NCBI GenBank assembly: GCA_902790625.1
Contig: CADASP010000014.1
Coordinates: 22,216 to 86,215, forward strand
From: an uncultured Prevotellaceae bacterium
GTDB taxonomy: Bacteria; Bacteroidota; Bacteroidia; Bacteroidales; Bacteroidaceae
Length of the DNA: 64,000 nucleotides
Reading direction: 5' to 3'
This document shows, piece after piece, positions 9,285 to 18,566 of this stretch. Within the stretch, counting starts at the first letter, position 1. The number at the start of each line of letters is the position of its first letter. Under the pieces are notes generated by a model. It was not told the DNA's origin. It saw nothing but the letters and a program-made list of their open reading frames with translations, and made no database searches. Both the position numbers and the translations under genes were made by a program.

Positions 9285-12200
9285 TTACAGGTTGATTTTC
9301 AATCCAGCAGTGAATGCTCGGCTCTGTGCCAGGTTGCCCGTGTCGATGCCCTGCATCAGCACGCTGCTGCCTGCCGAGAACTCGGGGTCGGTGCCCAAGT
9401 ACTTGGAGACGGTGAACAGATTGTGCGCTTCGGCCCAGATGGTGAGTCCCTGCAGCCATGTCCACGAGCCTGGCACGGGCACGCGATAGCTCAGTGCGAG
9501 GGTCTTCAGACGCAGGTAGCTGCCGTCCTCAATCCATCGGTCGCTGAAGCGGTTGTTCTGCATGGGGTCGCCAAAGGTGGCGCGGGGGATGTCGGTGTGC
9601 TGACCCTCGTAGTGCCAGCGCCCCACCTCGGCCACTTGCTGGTTGTAGAAGTTGCTGCCCGCATTGAGCACCGAGCGCTGATAGTTGTAGACATCGTTAC
9701 CCAGCGAATAGTTGAAGCCCAGCGAGAGGGTGAGGTGCTTCCAGTTGACGGTGGCGAAGATGTTGCCGTAGATGTCGGGGTTGGGGTCGCCGATGATGGT
9801 CTTGTCGGCTTCGCCGATGACGCCGTCGCCGTTGAGGTCGGTGAAGTGCACGTCGCCAGCCTTGAAGTCGTGGTGTATGCCGGCATTGTCTTCCATGTAG
9901 AGATAGCCTCCCTTTCCTGCTGCGCGTGCCTCGGCATCGTCGGCCAGGACGCCCTGCGTCTGGTAGCCCCAGAAGAGCGCTATCGGTTGGCCAACGGCGG
10001 TGACGATGTTGTTGTCGCCATAGATGGAGCTAAACTTGTTGAAGCCTTGCGGCAGCTTGGTGACCTTGTTTTTGTAATGTCCCATGCTGGCGCCCACCTC
10101 CACATTCCAGTCTTTGCACACCACGGGCTTGAAGGTGACGGTGGTCTCGAAGCCTTCGTTTTGCAGCTCGCCGCCGTTGCTCCAATAGAGGTTGATGCCG
10201 CCAATGGGGTTGGAGAAGGCTTTCTGCGTGAGCAGGTTGCTGGTGTGGTGGAAGAAATAGTCGAAGCGCACGCCCAGACGGTTGTGGAGCAGATAGCTCT
10301 CCAATCCGAGGTTGAGCTTGCTGGTCGACTCCCACTGAATCTTGTCGTTGCCCACATTGGTGAGCTGCGTGCCGATGGCGTTGTTGTTGTAGCGCACGGT
10401 GGTGAAGCTGGTGCGAGCGGCATAGTTGGAGATGCCGTCGTTGCCACTGATGTCGAATCCAGCGTTGAGGCGCAGATAGTTCACTCCCACATTCTTGGGG
10501 AACCAGTTCTCGTTGGTCATCACCCATCCCAGTTGCACGCTGGGGAAGAGGGCCCACTTCACGCCGAAGAGGCTCAAGGCATCGGCATCGGAACCAAAGC
10601 GGCTGTTGGCCTCGCCCAGCAATGACAGCGTGGCGAAATATTTGTTCATGTAGTTGTAGTCCACATTGCCATACCACTGCATCTGCCTCCACTCGTCGTT
10701 GGCACCCTGTATGTCTTTATATCCTGCCCATCCCAGCGAGGGGTCGTTGTCGCTGGTGGCATTCGAGCTGGCTTGCACGCTCACGTCGTTGCTGTCGAAG
10801 GTGAACGTGTTGAAGCGTGCACCGCCATAGGCAGCCCATGTGTGGCGTCCATTCTGGTAGTTCCAGTCGAGTTGCAGGTTGCCCAGGAAATTGTTTTCCT
10901 TGGCAAACATCGACTGTGTCTTGGCGTAGACGCGGCCCAGGCCAGGCACTGCAAACGACGGCACGTCGGTGCGGGGGCGGAAGTAGCGCTGTGCGTTGCG
11001 GTTGAGGGTGTAGCTGAAGAGCGCCGTGAGTTGCAAGTTGTCGTTGATGATGTACTTCGGCGCCACATGAGCGTTGAAGTAGGTGTTCTCGGCCTTGTTC
11101 TTGTTGTCGCCCTCGGCATAGTCGAGGATGGAAACGGGGTTGGCCAAGCTGTAGGCGTTGTTGTTCTTCAGCTGGTTGAACAGGTCGTCGGCATCGCTGT
11201 AGAGCGACGAGAAACCTCCCTTGCCGCCATTGAGCAGCTGATTGTACTGATAGGGCGACAGCAGCGGCGACTTGATGAGTGCCAGCGCCGTGGGCGAGAC
11301 GATGGCCCCCGACGTGAGGTCGGCTGGGAAGCTGTTGTCGAAGACCTTGTTGCTGGTGCGTGCGATGCTGATGTCGAATTTGGTGCTGAGGTTCCACAGT
11401 ATCTTGATGTCGGTGTTGAAGCGCACGTTCATGCGGTTGAACGAGTTCTCGCGTGCGGTGTATTGCGCGTCCACATATCCCACCGAGAGGTTATACATGC
11501 CGATGTCGTCGCCACCCTGCACGTTGATGCTGTAGTTCTGCGTCATGGCCGAGTGGTAGACCTCTTTGCCCCAGTCGGTGTCGTTGTGATACATGTGGTA
11601 GTAGAAACCGTTGGGGTCGTCGTTGAGGAATCGGAAGTCGCGTGTGCGCTCCATGATGCCATCGATGGTTCCCATCACCTCGGTGGCATAGGTGCGATAC
11701 TGCGTGGCATTCATCATCGTGGGCAGTGTAGGCACGAGGGTGACGCCTGCCGACACATTGGCATCGATGCGCGTGGCCATGGAGTGTCCGCGCTTGGTGT
11801 CGATGAGCACCACACCATTGGCTCCACGGGCGCCATAGAGTGCGGTGGCATTCTTCAGCACGGTGATTTTCTCCACGTCGTCGGGGGCTATGTTTGCCAG
11901 GATGTTGTTGAACTGTCCGTCGTGCAGCGAATAGCGGTCGTGCTGCATGTCGATTTCGATGCCATCGACCACCACCAAGGGTTGCGATCCGCTGGTGATG
12001 CTGTTCAGTCCGCGGATGAACATCGATGCTCCACCGTCGAGTGCTGCCGAGCGCATGATGGTGCGCACGCTGCCACCTAGCTTCTGACCTATCTCGTTGT
12101 CGACGGTCACCCCGTGGCCGTCGATGATGGCTTGCTGCTGGGCTGTGTAGATGGTGCCCTTGCCATACATGGGCACGAAGCGGTCGGGCAGCATGGCTAT

Positions 12201-12608
12201 GCGCAATCGCTGGGTGCTGTCGCCAGCGATAATGGCCACCTGCTGGGGGGCATAGTCGGGGGCATGGACATAGAGGGCGGTGGCGAAGTCGGGGACTTTG
12301 ATGAGGAAGCTGCCGTCGTCGTCGGTCATGGCTGTATAGCGCACGTGACCCATTGCCTGCAGCTGTATGCCCGACAGGGGCTTGCCAGTGGCTTGGTCGA
12401 CGACCACGCCTTGCAGGCTCACTGTGGGATACTTCGACGCGGTAGCCCTGCGCACAGGTTGCTTGATCATTGCTTCCATCTCGTCTTCTTCTTCATCGTC
12501 GTCCTCGTTTTGGGCCATCGCCGGCATTGCCAGAGCGGCCAAGGACAAGGTGCAGAGCAGCAGTCTGCGACTGGATGTCTGCCAAAGATTAAATAGGATG
12601 CTCTTCAT
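9285..12608 (-). CDS. SusC/RagA-family TonB-dependent outer-membrane receptor
   Basis: About 1107 residues. ATG 12608 gives a good signal peptide (MKSILFNLWQTSSRRLLLC... ending AMAQ); ATG 12623 is an alternative. After cleavage comes an unusual acidic run, NEDDDEEEDEMEAM, then a carboxypeptidase-regulatory-like beta-sandwich ('VSLQGVVVDQATGKPLSGIQ'), a plug domain with 'VEKITVLKNATALYGARGAN' and 'GVVLIDTKRG', and a beta-barrel ending 'SRAFTAGLKINL' with the terminal aromatic/hydrophobic strand of outer-membrane proteins. It pairs with the SusD gene downstream, forming a substrate-import complex energised by TonB. Substrate is unknown; no hydrolase accompanies it. Confidence 0.93.
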   Translation of the reverse strand: MKSILFNLWQTSSRRLLLCTLSLAALAMPAMAQNEDDDEEEDEMEAMIKQPVRRATASKYPTVSLQGVVVDQATGKPLSGIQLQAMGHVRYTAMTDDDGSFLIKVPDFATALYVHAPDYAPQQVAIIAGDSTQRLRIAMLPDRFVPMYGKGTIYTAQQQAIIDGHGVTVDNEIGQKLGGSVRTIMRSAALDGGASMFIRGLNSITSGSQPLVVVDGIEIDMQHDRYSLHDGQFNNILANIAPDDVEKITVLKNATALYGARGANGVVLIDTKRGHSMATRIDANVSAGVTLVPTLPTMMNATQYRTYATEVMGTIDGIMERTRDFRFLNDDPNGFYYHMYHNDTDWGKEVYHSAMTQNYSINVQGGDDIGMYNLSVGYVDAQYTARENSFNRMNVRFNTDIKILWNLSTKFDISIARTSNKVFDNSFPADLTSGAIVSPTALALIKSPLLSPYQYNQLLNGGKGGFSSLYSDADDLFNQLKNNNAYSLANPVSILDYAEGDNKNKAENTYFNAHVAPKYIINDNLQLTALFSYTLNRNAQRYFRPRTDVPSFAVPGLGRVYAKTQSMFAKENNFLGNLQLDWNYQNGRHTWAAYGGARFNTFTFDSNDVSVQASSNATSDNDPSLGWAGYKDIQGANDEWRQMQWYGNVDYNYMNKYFATLSLLGEANSRFGSDADALSLFGVKWALFPSVQLGWVMTNENWFPKNVGVNYLRLNAGFDISGNDGISNYAARTSFTTVRYNNNAIGTQLTNVGNDKIQWESTSKLNLGLESYLLHNRLGVRFDYFFHHTSNLLTQKAFSNPIGGINLYWSNGGELQNEGFETTVTFKPVVCKDWNVEVGASMGHYKNKVTKLPQGFNKFSSIYGDNNIVTAVGQPIALFWGYQTQGVLADDAEARAAGKGGYLYMEDNAGIHHDFKAGDVHFTDLNGDGVIGEADKTIIGDPNPDIYGNIFATVNWKHLTLSLGFNYSLGNDVYNYQRSVLNAGSNFYNQQVAEVGRWHYEGQHTDIPRATFGDPMQNNRFSDRWIEDGSYLRLKTLALSYRVPVPGSWTWLQGLTIWAEAHNLFTVSKYLGTDPEFSAGSSVLMQGIDTGNLAQSRAFTAGLKINL

Positions 12609-12630
12609 ATCTTGTTCTTTCATTTTCACG

Positions 12631-14406
12631 TTATCTCATTTTCTCGTTCTCTTCATACTCTGCCAATTCCATCGGCTTCAGGATGATGGCTGCCAACCGC
12701 ACGTTGCGGGTGTAGGTGGCCATGTCGGTCTTGTTGAACACACCAATGGGATTGCTGATGTGAATAACGGGAGAATATCCGTTGAGGCCCCGATAGGCCA
12801 CGGGGAAGGTGAACTGCCCCAAGTATACGGTGTCAACCTTGTAGGGGTCGTTGGTGAAGGCCGTCGTCTTGTTCACAGCCCTGGGGTTCTCGTCTTTGCT
12901 GTCGCCGCTCTGCAGGAATTTCGAGCTGAAGCTGTAAGTGGACACCTTTCCGTTGGCGCCGCAATAACTCATTTGGAAATTGAGCAGATGGGGCCTGACG
13001 TCGCCGTCGTCGAAGACCCAATAGCGCTGCTCGCTGAGCGGATAGAGGGCAGGCATGAACACGGCATAGAACTTATAGGTGGTGGAGAGCACATTGGGCA
13101 GCTCCACGAAGACATCGGGCTTGGCGTAGTCGCTGGTGGGATAAATCCAAAGGTAGCGCAGGTTGTTGGCCTCGGGGTCGTTGAAGATGCGCTTGGCGAT
13201 GCTGTCGGGCACCCTGACGGGGTTCGACGAGAAGGTGAAGCGGTCTTTGCTGCCGTCCCTATACACATTGTTCATCAGGTTCACATTGATTTGCGGGTTG
13301 TAGAGCTCCCACGGCAGGAAAGCCAGGCTGTCCATGATGCAAGCGTAGCCGTTGCTCATGGCCTGCTTCTGAACCATCGGGGCCATGATGTCGCGTGGGT
13401 TCGAGAACTTGGTGCGTGTGGTGCTGCGCAGGGTGTCGGTGTACTCCCCTTTGTCGGTGAGCCAGCGGTTGTAGATGTTGGTGTTGCTGAAGACGAGGTC
13501 GCCCACGATGACGCTGCGCACCAGCGAGTCGCTCAGCTCCGGGTCGACCTTGATTTCCTTCGTCATCGTGTCGCTCGGCTTGGTGAAGGCGTCAACATCG
13601 GGGACGACGGTGGTGGCCAGGAACTTGTAGAGAGGCTTCACCTTGTTGTAGAGGTCGGCGTAGGCCTTGTTGGTGGGCATCAGCAGGGTGTAGGTGCTGT
13701 CCTCGCAGGCCAGGTCGGCGTTCAGTCGGTAGAGCAGCTGGTTCTCGGTGACGACGACAGAGTCGATATAGGTCTGCACGCCTTCCACCATGGGGCCTTT
13801 CACACTCTGGTTCACGTCGAGGTAGGTGAGCTCATACTTCAGGAAGTAATTGCGCAGCGAGTCGATGTCCTGTGCCATGCGCAGATATTCATACAGGTTG
13901 GGGTAGAAGTGTGCCGAGCCGTCGAGCAGGTGCACCACGCCATTGCTGCTGGGCAGGTTGGCGTGGCTGATGGGGCGCCCGGCAAAGGAGTAGCTGCCGT
14001 TGCCCACGAAGTCGAACGATTTCTCGTTGAGCGTGTGTATGCGCTCGCTGACGTCGCCCGATGCCACATGCACATACTGGGCTATATGGCTCTTGATGAA
14101 CTGTTGCAGCACCAGCGAGTCGCTCAGCTGCTGATAGTTGGAAGCGCTGAACGTGCCGTCAACGGGAGCCCACACCGTGTAGGTGCGCGAATTGGCCAGC
14201 TGCTCGGCAAAGCCGGTGCGGCGCAGCAGCTCGGCGAACTCTTTCAGCTGACCGTGCTGCTGGATGTTCTCCCAGAGCGTTTGGTTGCCCGAGGTCTGAG
14301 CATCCACAGGCACCTCGTTATAGTCGCTGAAGTCGGAGCAGGCGGCCATGAGCCCCATGGCCGTGATGCAGCAACCAATAGCAGTTATATTGCTGAAGAT
14401 TTTCAT
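12631..14406 (-). CDS. Fasciclin-domain lipoprotein
   Basis: 591 residues from ATG 14406, chosen over an upstream in-frame start because it opens a lipoprotein signal (MKIFSNITAIGCCITAMG, lipobox LMAAC). A FAS1-like domain follows: 'LLRRTGFAEQLANSRTYTVWAP', 'FIKSHIAQYVH' and the closing 'NGVVHLLDG'. A second, more diverged FAS1-like region contains 'YTLLMPTNKAYADLYNKV'. The rest is a beta-rich C-terminal part of unknown type. It ends 22 bases before the SusC start and is clearly in the same operon. FAS1 domains mediate adhesion or ligand binding; here a surface accessory role to the SusCD complex is inferred. Confidence 0.85.
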   Translation of the reverse strand: MKIFSNITAIGCCITAMGLMAACSDFSDYNEVPVDAQTSGNQTLWENIQQHGQLKEFAELLRRTGFAEQLANSRTYTVWAPVDGTFSASNYQQLSDSLVLQQFIKSHIAQYVHVASGDVSERIHTLNEKSFDFVGNGSYSFAGRPISHANLPSSNGVVHLLDGSAHFYPNLYEYLRMAQDIDSLRNYFLKYELTYLDVNQSVKGPMVEGVQTYIDSVVVTENQLLYRLNADLACEDSTYTLLMPTNKAYADLYNKVKPLYKFLATTVVPDVDAFTKPSDTMTKEIKVDPELSDSLVRSVIVGDLVFSNTNIYNRWLTDKGEYTDTLRSTTRTKFSNPRDIMAPMVQKQAMSNGYACIMDSLAFLPWELYNPQINVNLMNNVYRDGSKDRFTFSSNPVRVPDSIAKRIFNDPEANNLRYLWIYPTSDYAKPDVFVELPNVLSTTYKFYAVFMPALYPLSEQRYWVFDDGDVRPHLLNFQMSYCGANGKVSTYSFSSKFLQSGDSKDENPRAVNKTTAFTNDPYKVDTVYLGQFTFPVAYRGLNGYSPVIHISNPIGVFNKTDMATYTRNVRLAAIILKPMELAEYEENEKMR

Positions 14407-14487
14407 ATCGTTGTTCTTTTCTTTTATTACATATTTAAGATTTGTATCGCCTTGCCCTTCTGGGGCATGCATTTGTTGGAGCCGCTT

Positions 14488-16638
14488 TTAGAACCAGTCT
14501 TCCAAGTATTCGGTCTGGTCGACCAGTTCCACGGGGATGAACTCCACGAAGTCGAACTGCCATTTCAGCTCCTTCTCGTCGGGCACCACGCTCTTGATGC
14601 GGAACCAGCGCTCTTCGCTCTGCTTGATTTCGAAGCGGCCCATGATCTTGCGCAGTGCATTGTTGCCCGTGCTGGTGTAGCGCAGGTTGCGGTCGGTGTT
14701 CACGCCCGTCTGCTGGTCGTGGCGCTCGGCATGGTCTTGGTAGCCATACGAGCAGCGCATGTAGCCGTGGTTGCGCATGGCGGCATCGGTGGCAATGCCC
14801 AAGTCTTCCTCTTCGAGGTAGTTGGTCCAGCCGATTCGGGGGTCGGTGATGGCCACGCGGGCATCGAGGGGAATGTCGACAGCCACCATGCTCGACTGCT
14901 TCTTGCTGGTGCCCATGTAGAACTGCATCATGCTGCCATGGCCCATGGGGGTGTAGAAGATGCGCATCTCGTAGTTGCCCGTTGGCAGCGGTGGCAGTTT
15001 GATGGCCAGGTCGTAGCTGCCGCCCCATCCCTGGAAGGTGTCGCCCTGCCAAGCATTGTAGGCGCCTTTCACATTGTAGCGGAAGCAGTTCTGGTCGGTA
15101 TAGCTGACCACGTTGTCGAAGAAGTCGAGTGGGAAGGCCACGCGGTTGCCGCTGCCCCCGCCATTGAGTGCCTGCATCTCGGCATTGGTCGACATTCGTA
15201 TGCCGTTGTTGATAAACTCTGGGATGAAGGTGGTGCTGTCGAAGCGCATACGCTCGTGCAGCACACCCTTGGGCACCTCGCGGTTATAGACGAGCATGCC
15301 ACGCAGGGCATGGATGTAGCCATTATAGGTTTGGATGTTTGTGTGCAGCTGGCTGTGGTCGTCGGGCGATGTGCTGACGTCGCTGTCGGTGGTGCGGGCG
15401 ATGCGCACACCGGGGTTGAGCAGGGTGTGCATGGCTTCGCTGCCCACGGTGCCGATTTCGTCGGTCAGGGTATTCAGACGCACGTAGCGGTTGATGTACA
15501 GCTGTGTGCCCGCGGGATTCCAAATCTTCAGCAGCGTGTGGGGGAGCATCGTCTCGTAGTAGTCGTAGGGACGGCAGCCATTCACATAGTTCCAAACCTC
15601 GCTCCAGCGCTGGCTATATTCGAACACCAACTCGTTTTGTGGCATGCCGGCATACAGGATGTGGTAGGCGATGAACATGTTGAGGGCATTGAACCGGTTG
15701 GTGTAGTCGGTGCCCGTGCTCACGCTGTTGCCCGTCTCATTGATATAGTCATACCAGTCGGCGGCATTGCCATACTGCTCGTTGGCATAGGCGATGAGGT
15801 CTTGCAGGTTGTGTATGCCGTTTTTCTCCAGCACCGAGTTGGGCTCGGCAAAGATGGTGTACATCACGCGACATTCCTCGGGCCAGTAGAGTGGGGCCTT
15901 CTTCTGCGACTCTGTGTCGTTGCGGTCGGTGATGGTGTACTTGCGGCGTGCGTTCTCGCTGTTGAGCTTCCATGAGCGGGTCAGCGAGTCGGCCAGTCCT
16001 GTCAGCTTCATTGCCTCCATGAAGATGCTGTACTCTTCGTGACGCTCCAGCTCGGGCATCATCAGGCGATTGTTGAATTTAATCACCTTGTCGATGACGT
16101 GCACAATGCCGTTGGTCACCAAGCTGTCGGCCTCGATGATACGAGCCTCCTGGTTCAGACACACATAGCCCAGCGAGTCGGTCGATGTCTGGAAGGGTGT
16201 GCCCAGCAGGGTGTTCACGGTAGTGCCTCCGCCTCCAATCTCGATGGTGTTCTGAATCTTTCCCGAGAGGTGGTACTTGGCAATCTCGTTGCAAAGGCTG
16301 TCGGTAAGTCCTTCGAGCGAGAGGTCGGTCATGCCGTTGTGCGGAAGCGCCGCGTCGGGGTCGTTCCACAGATACTCCAGATGCTGGGCTACAGCCTCGT
16401 TGGTGGGAACAAAGCAGGTGTACTCGCCCCATGCCGAGAGGTTGCGGTCGAGGCCCACTCGCGAGAGGATATAGTCGAAGGAACTCAGTTCGCTCTTGCG
16501 CTTGATGAAGTCGGCTGCCGTCTCGCCCGTCGAAGTGAAGAGGTCCGACTCGTCGGGTTCTGGATTGCAGGCCACGAATGCTGCTAATGAGCTGGCAGCA
16601 ACGGCGAAGATAAATGATTTGATAAGTTTCGTCTTCAT
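14488..16638 (-). CDS. Fasciclin-domain lipoprotein
   Basis: 716 residues. Lipoprotein signal MKTKLIKSFIFAVAASSLAA with lipobox FVAC. FAS1 domain 1 spans about 40-190: 'FDYILSRVGLDRNLSAWGEY', 'TCFVPTNEAVAQHL', 'LCNEIAKYHLSG' and 'GIVHVIDKVI'. A second FAS1-like domain begins near 'YSIFMEAMKLTGLADSL'. The C-terminal part contains 'YDLAIKLPPLPTGNYEMRIF', which looks like a carbohydrate-binding beta-sandwich. It lies between SusD (16657) and the next fasciclin gene with gaps of only 18 and 81 bases. Function beyond surface binding cannot be read from sequence. Confidence 0.85.
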   Translation of the reverse strand: MKTKLIKSFIFAVAASSLAAFVACNPEPDESDLFTSTGETAADFIKRKSELSSFDYILSRVGLDRNLSAWGEYTCFVPTNEAVAQHLEYLWNDPDAALPHNGMTDLSLEGLTDSLCNEIAKYHLSGKIQNTIEIGGGGTTVNTLLGTPFQTSTDSLGYVCLNQEARIIEADSLVTNGIVHVIDKVIKFNNRLMMPELERHEEYSIFMEAMKLTGLADSLTRSWKLNSENARRKYTITDRNDTESQKKAPLYWPEECRVMYTIFAEPNSVLEKNGIHNLQDLIAYANEQYGNAADWYDYINETGNSVSTGTDYTNRFNALNMFIAYHILYAGMPQNELVFEYSQRWSEVWNYVNGCRPYDYYETMLPHTLLKIWNPAGTQLYINRYVRLNTLTDEIGTVGSEAMHTLLNPGVRIARTTDSDVSTSPDDHSQLHTNIQTYNGYIHALRGMLVYNREVPKGVLHERMRFDSTTFIPEFINNGIRMSTNAEMQALNGGGSGNRVAFPLDFFDNVVSYTDQNCFRYNVKGAYNAWQGDTFQGWGGSYDLAIKLPPLPTGNYEMRIFYTPMGHGSMMQFYMGTSKKQSSMVAVDIPLDARVAITDPRIGWTNYLEEEDLGIATDAAMRNHGYMRCSYGYQDHAERHDQQTGVNTDRNLRYTSTGNNALRKIMGRFEIKQSEERWFRIKSVVPDEKELKWQFDFVEFIPVELVDQTEYLEDWF

Positions 16639-16656
16639 TGTGTGTTCCTCCTTCCA

Positions 16657-18525
16657 TTAATAGGTTTTCTCGTATGCATTGATCGACTTGTATGCTGGGT
16701 TCTGCACCAGCTTGTCGCACAGGTTGATGTCGGCTTCGGGTATGGGCATGTAGAGATAGCTTTCGTTGCGCATCTTGGCTTGCACGGCCATACGGTTGTC
16801 GGATAGAGCACGCGTCATCAGCTCCAGCATGTCTTTGTAGAGTGGTGGCAGCGCCAGTTCGGTGCTTCCTGCTACTGCAATCATCTGTCCGTAGGTCTCG
16901 TCGTAGCGCACGCCTTCGGTATGGCGGTAGTTGTAGCGCATCAGGTCGTACCATCGCTTGCCCTCGAAGCAGAGCTCGCGCAGCCGTTCTTCCATCACCA
17001 GCGTCTCCATCTGCACCTTTGTGAAGTCTTTGTATCGGTTGCCCTTTTCCCAAGCCACGTCGAGTCCAAAGCTGGCGCGGTCGTCGGTATAGCATGAGCG
17101 TGTGTTCACGGCTTCCACAAGGTCGAAGGCTTGCTTGCGCAGCTCGGCGTTGGCCTCCACCACGGCATCTTTCATCTCGGTCGAAGAGCCGGGGATGGTG
17201 TCCTGCATCTGCTGCACCAGTGCTTCGGCCTTCATCAGCATCACGTCGGGCAGACGATAGATGATGTAGTTCTGGTCGTAGTTGCTGAAGTTGCGTCCAT
17301 CGGTGCGTGCCTCACCCGTCTTACGCCTGATTTCCTGCTGCGACACCATCTTCCTCACATCGAAGGAACTGGCATCGGTAGCGGTGAAGTGCGAGCTGTA
17401 GAAACGCAGGTCGGAGGTGGAGAACACCGTGTTCGAGTTCACCTTGGCGTTGCCCAGGTTGGCATCGGCATCGGTGGAATTGGCAAAGATGATCGAGGCC
17501 TTCAGGTAGCCTTCAGTAGAGGTGTTGCTACCATATTTATAATAATACTTGCACAGGGCGGCATTGTTCTTCGACTGCAGTTCAAAAATGCTCTCCTCGG
17601 CATTCTGCTGTACGTAGAGTGTTGAGTAGGAGTCGTTGAAGTTGTCGTTGTCGGTGAGGGGGAAGGCTTTCTCTTCAGTCTCGTTGCGCCCTTTCACGTG
17701 CTGGCTCCGTTTCGACTCGATGACCTGGTCGCACAGCTCCACACACCGCTGGTAGTCGGCAGCCGAGTGCATGATGGATGCGCGCCACAGGTAGATGTCG
17801 GCCAGGAGCGACTTCACGCCGTCGAGTGTGAACCATCCCACGCGCCGCCACTCTCTCACGGCAAAGTTGTTCGAGCGCAGGCAGTTGCTGTTTGCCGCTA
17901 CCTTTTCCAGCGTTTGGATGAGTTGCTCCAGCAAGGCTGCGGGTGCCATCTGCGTCAGGTTCTTCTCCTGGCTGCTGGTGGTGTAGGCATATTCATAATA
18001 GGGCACGTCGCGGAAGGTGCGCACCAGATAGAAATAGCATAGCGAGCGCAGCGCCAGCATTTGGCAGCAGTGCGACTCATAGTCCGACTGTGTGTAGTTG
18101 GGGTCTTCGTTGAGCACTTTCTCTGCCTTCTCCAGCACGATGTTGCACCTGTTGATGACGTCGTAGAAGTCGCTCCACGCCGCATACTGGTTGGTGGTCT
18201 GGATGTTCACCGCCTCAATTTCCTTCAGGGCGTCGGGTACGCCCCCAGATAGATTGGTGGTGTTGCCCACCAGCTCGTCGGAGCGGAAGTCGCCCCAGAT
18301 GATGAGCTTGGTGATGATCGACTCGCTGGACATGGCTGCGTAGGCCGACGTCACCATCGACTGCACGTCTTCCTTCGTCTTCCAGAAGTTCTCTTCCACC
18401 ACCTTGTCGTTGGGCAGGATGCTGTGTTCCAAGCACGAAGCAAGGCTAAAAGCCGCAAGGCAGCAGCCGATGACCGCTATCCGCTGGCTAAACTTCCTTA
18501 TCTTAGATTTCTTTTCCATTGTCAA
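16657..18525 (-). CDS. SusD/RagB-family outer-membrane lipoprotein
   Basis: 622 residues; a second ATG two codons in (18519) is equally plausible. Lipoprotein signal ends at lipobox LASC ('AAFSLASCLEHS'). Characteristic SusD segments: 'ENFWKTKEDVQSMVTSAYAA', 'DFYDVINRCNIVLEKAEKVL', 'MLALRSLCYFYLVRTFRDVP' and C-terminal 'VMEERLRELCFEGKRWYDLM'. It follows SusC (18567-21971) by 41 bases, the standard order for a SusCD pair. It is only distantly similar to the second SusD in the operon, so this is not a recent duplication. Confidence 0.93.
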   Translation of the reverse strand: MTMEKKSKIRKFSQRIAVIGCCLAAFSLASCLEHSILPNDKVVEENFWKTKEDVQSMVTSAYAAMSSESIITKLIIWGDFRSDELVGNTTNLSGGVPDALKEIEAVNIQTTNQYAAWSDFYDVINRCNIVLEKAEKVLNEDPNYTQSDYESHCCQMLALRSLCYFYLVRTFRDVPYYEYAYTTSSQEKNLTQMAPAALLEQLIQTLEKVAANSNCLRSNNFAVREWRRVGWFTLDGVKSLLADIYLWRASIMHSAADYQRCVELCDQVIESKRSQHVKGRNETEEKAFPLTDNDNFNDSYSTLYVQQNAEESIFELQSKNNAALCKYYYKYGSNTSTEGYLKASIIFANSTDADANLGNAKVNSNTVFSTSDLRFYSSHFTATDASSFDVRKMVSQQEIRRKTGEARTDGRNFSNYDQNYIIYRLPDVMLMKAEALVQQMQDTIPGSSTEMKDAVVEANAELRKQAFDLVEAVNTRSCYTDDRASFGLDVAWEKGNRYKDFTKVQMETLVMEERLRELCFEGKRWYDLMRYNYRHTEGVRYDETYGQMIAVAGSTELALPPLYKDMLELMTRALSDNRMAVQAKMRNESYLYMPIPEADINLCDKLVQNPAYKSINAYEKTY

Positions 18526-18566
18526 GACCTTGTTTTGTTGTTTGAACCATAAAAATCATTATCTTG

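Noticed and set aside
12367..15975. 1202-codon open frame on the plus strand
   Set aside because: Antisense to the SusC and fasciclin genes; His/Val/Gly-rich composition is that of a GC-rich shadow frame, with no domain.
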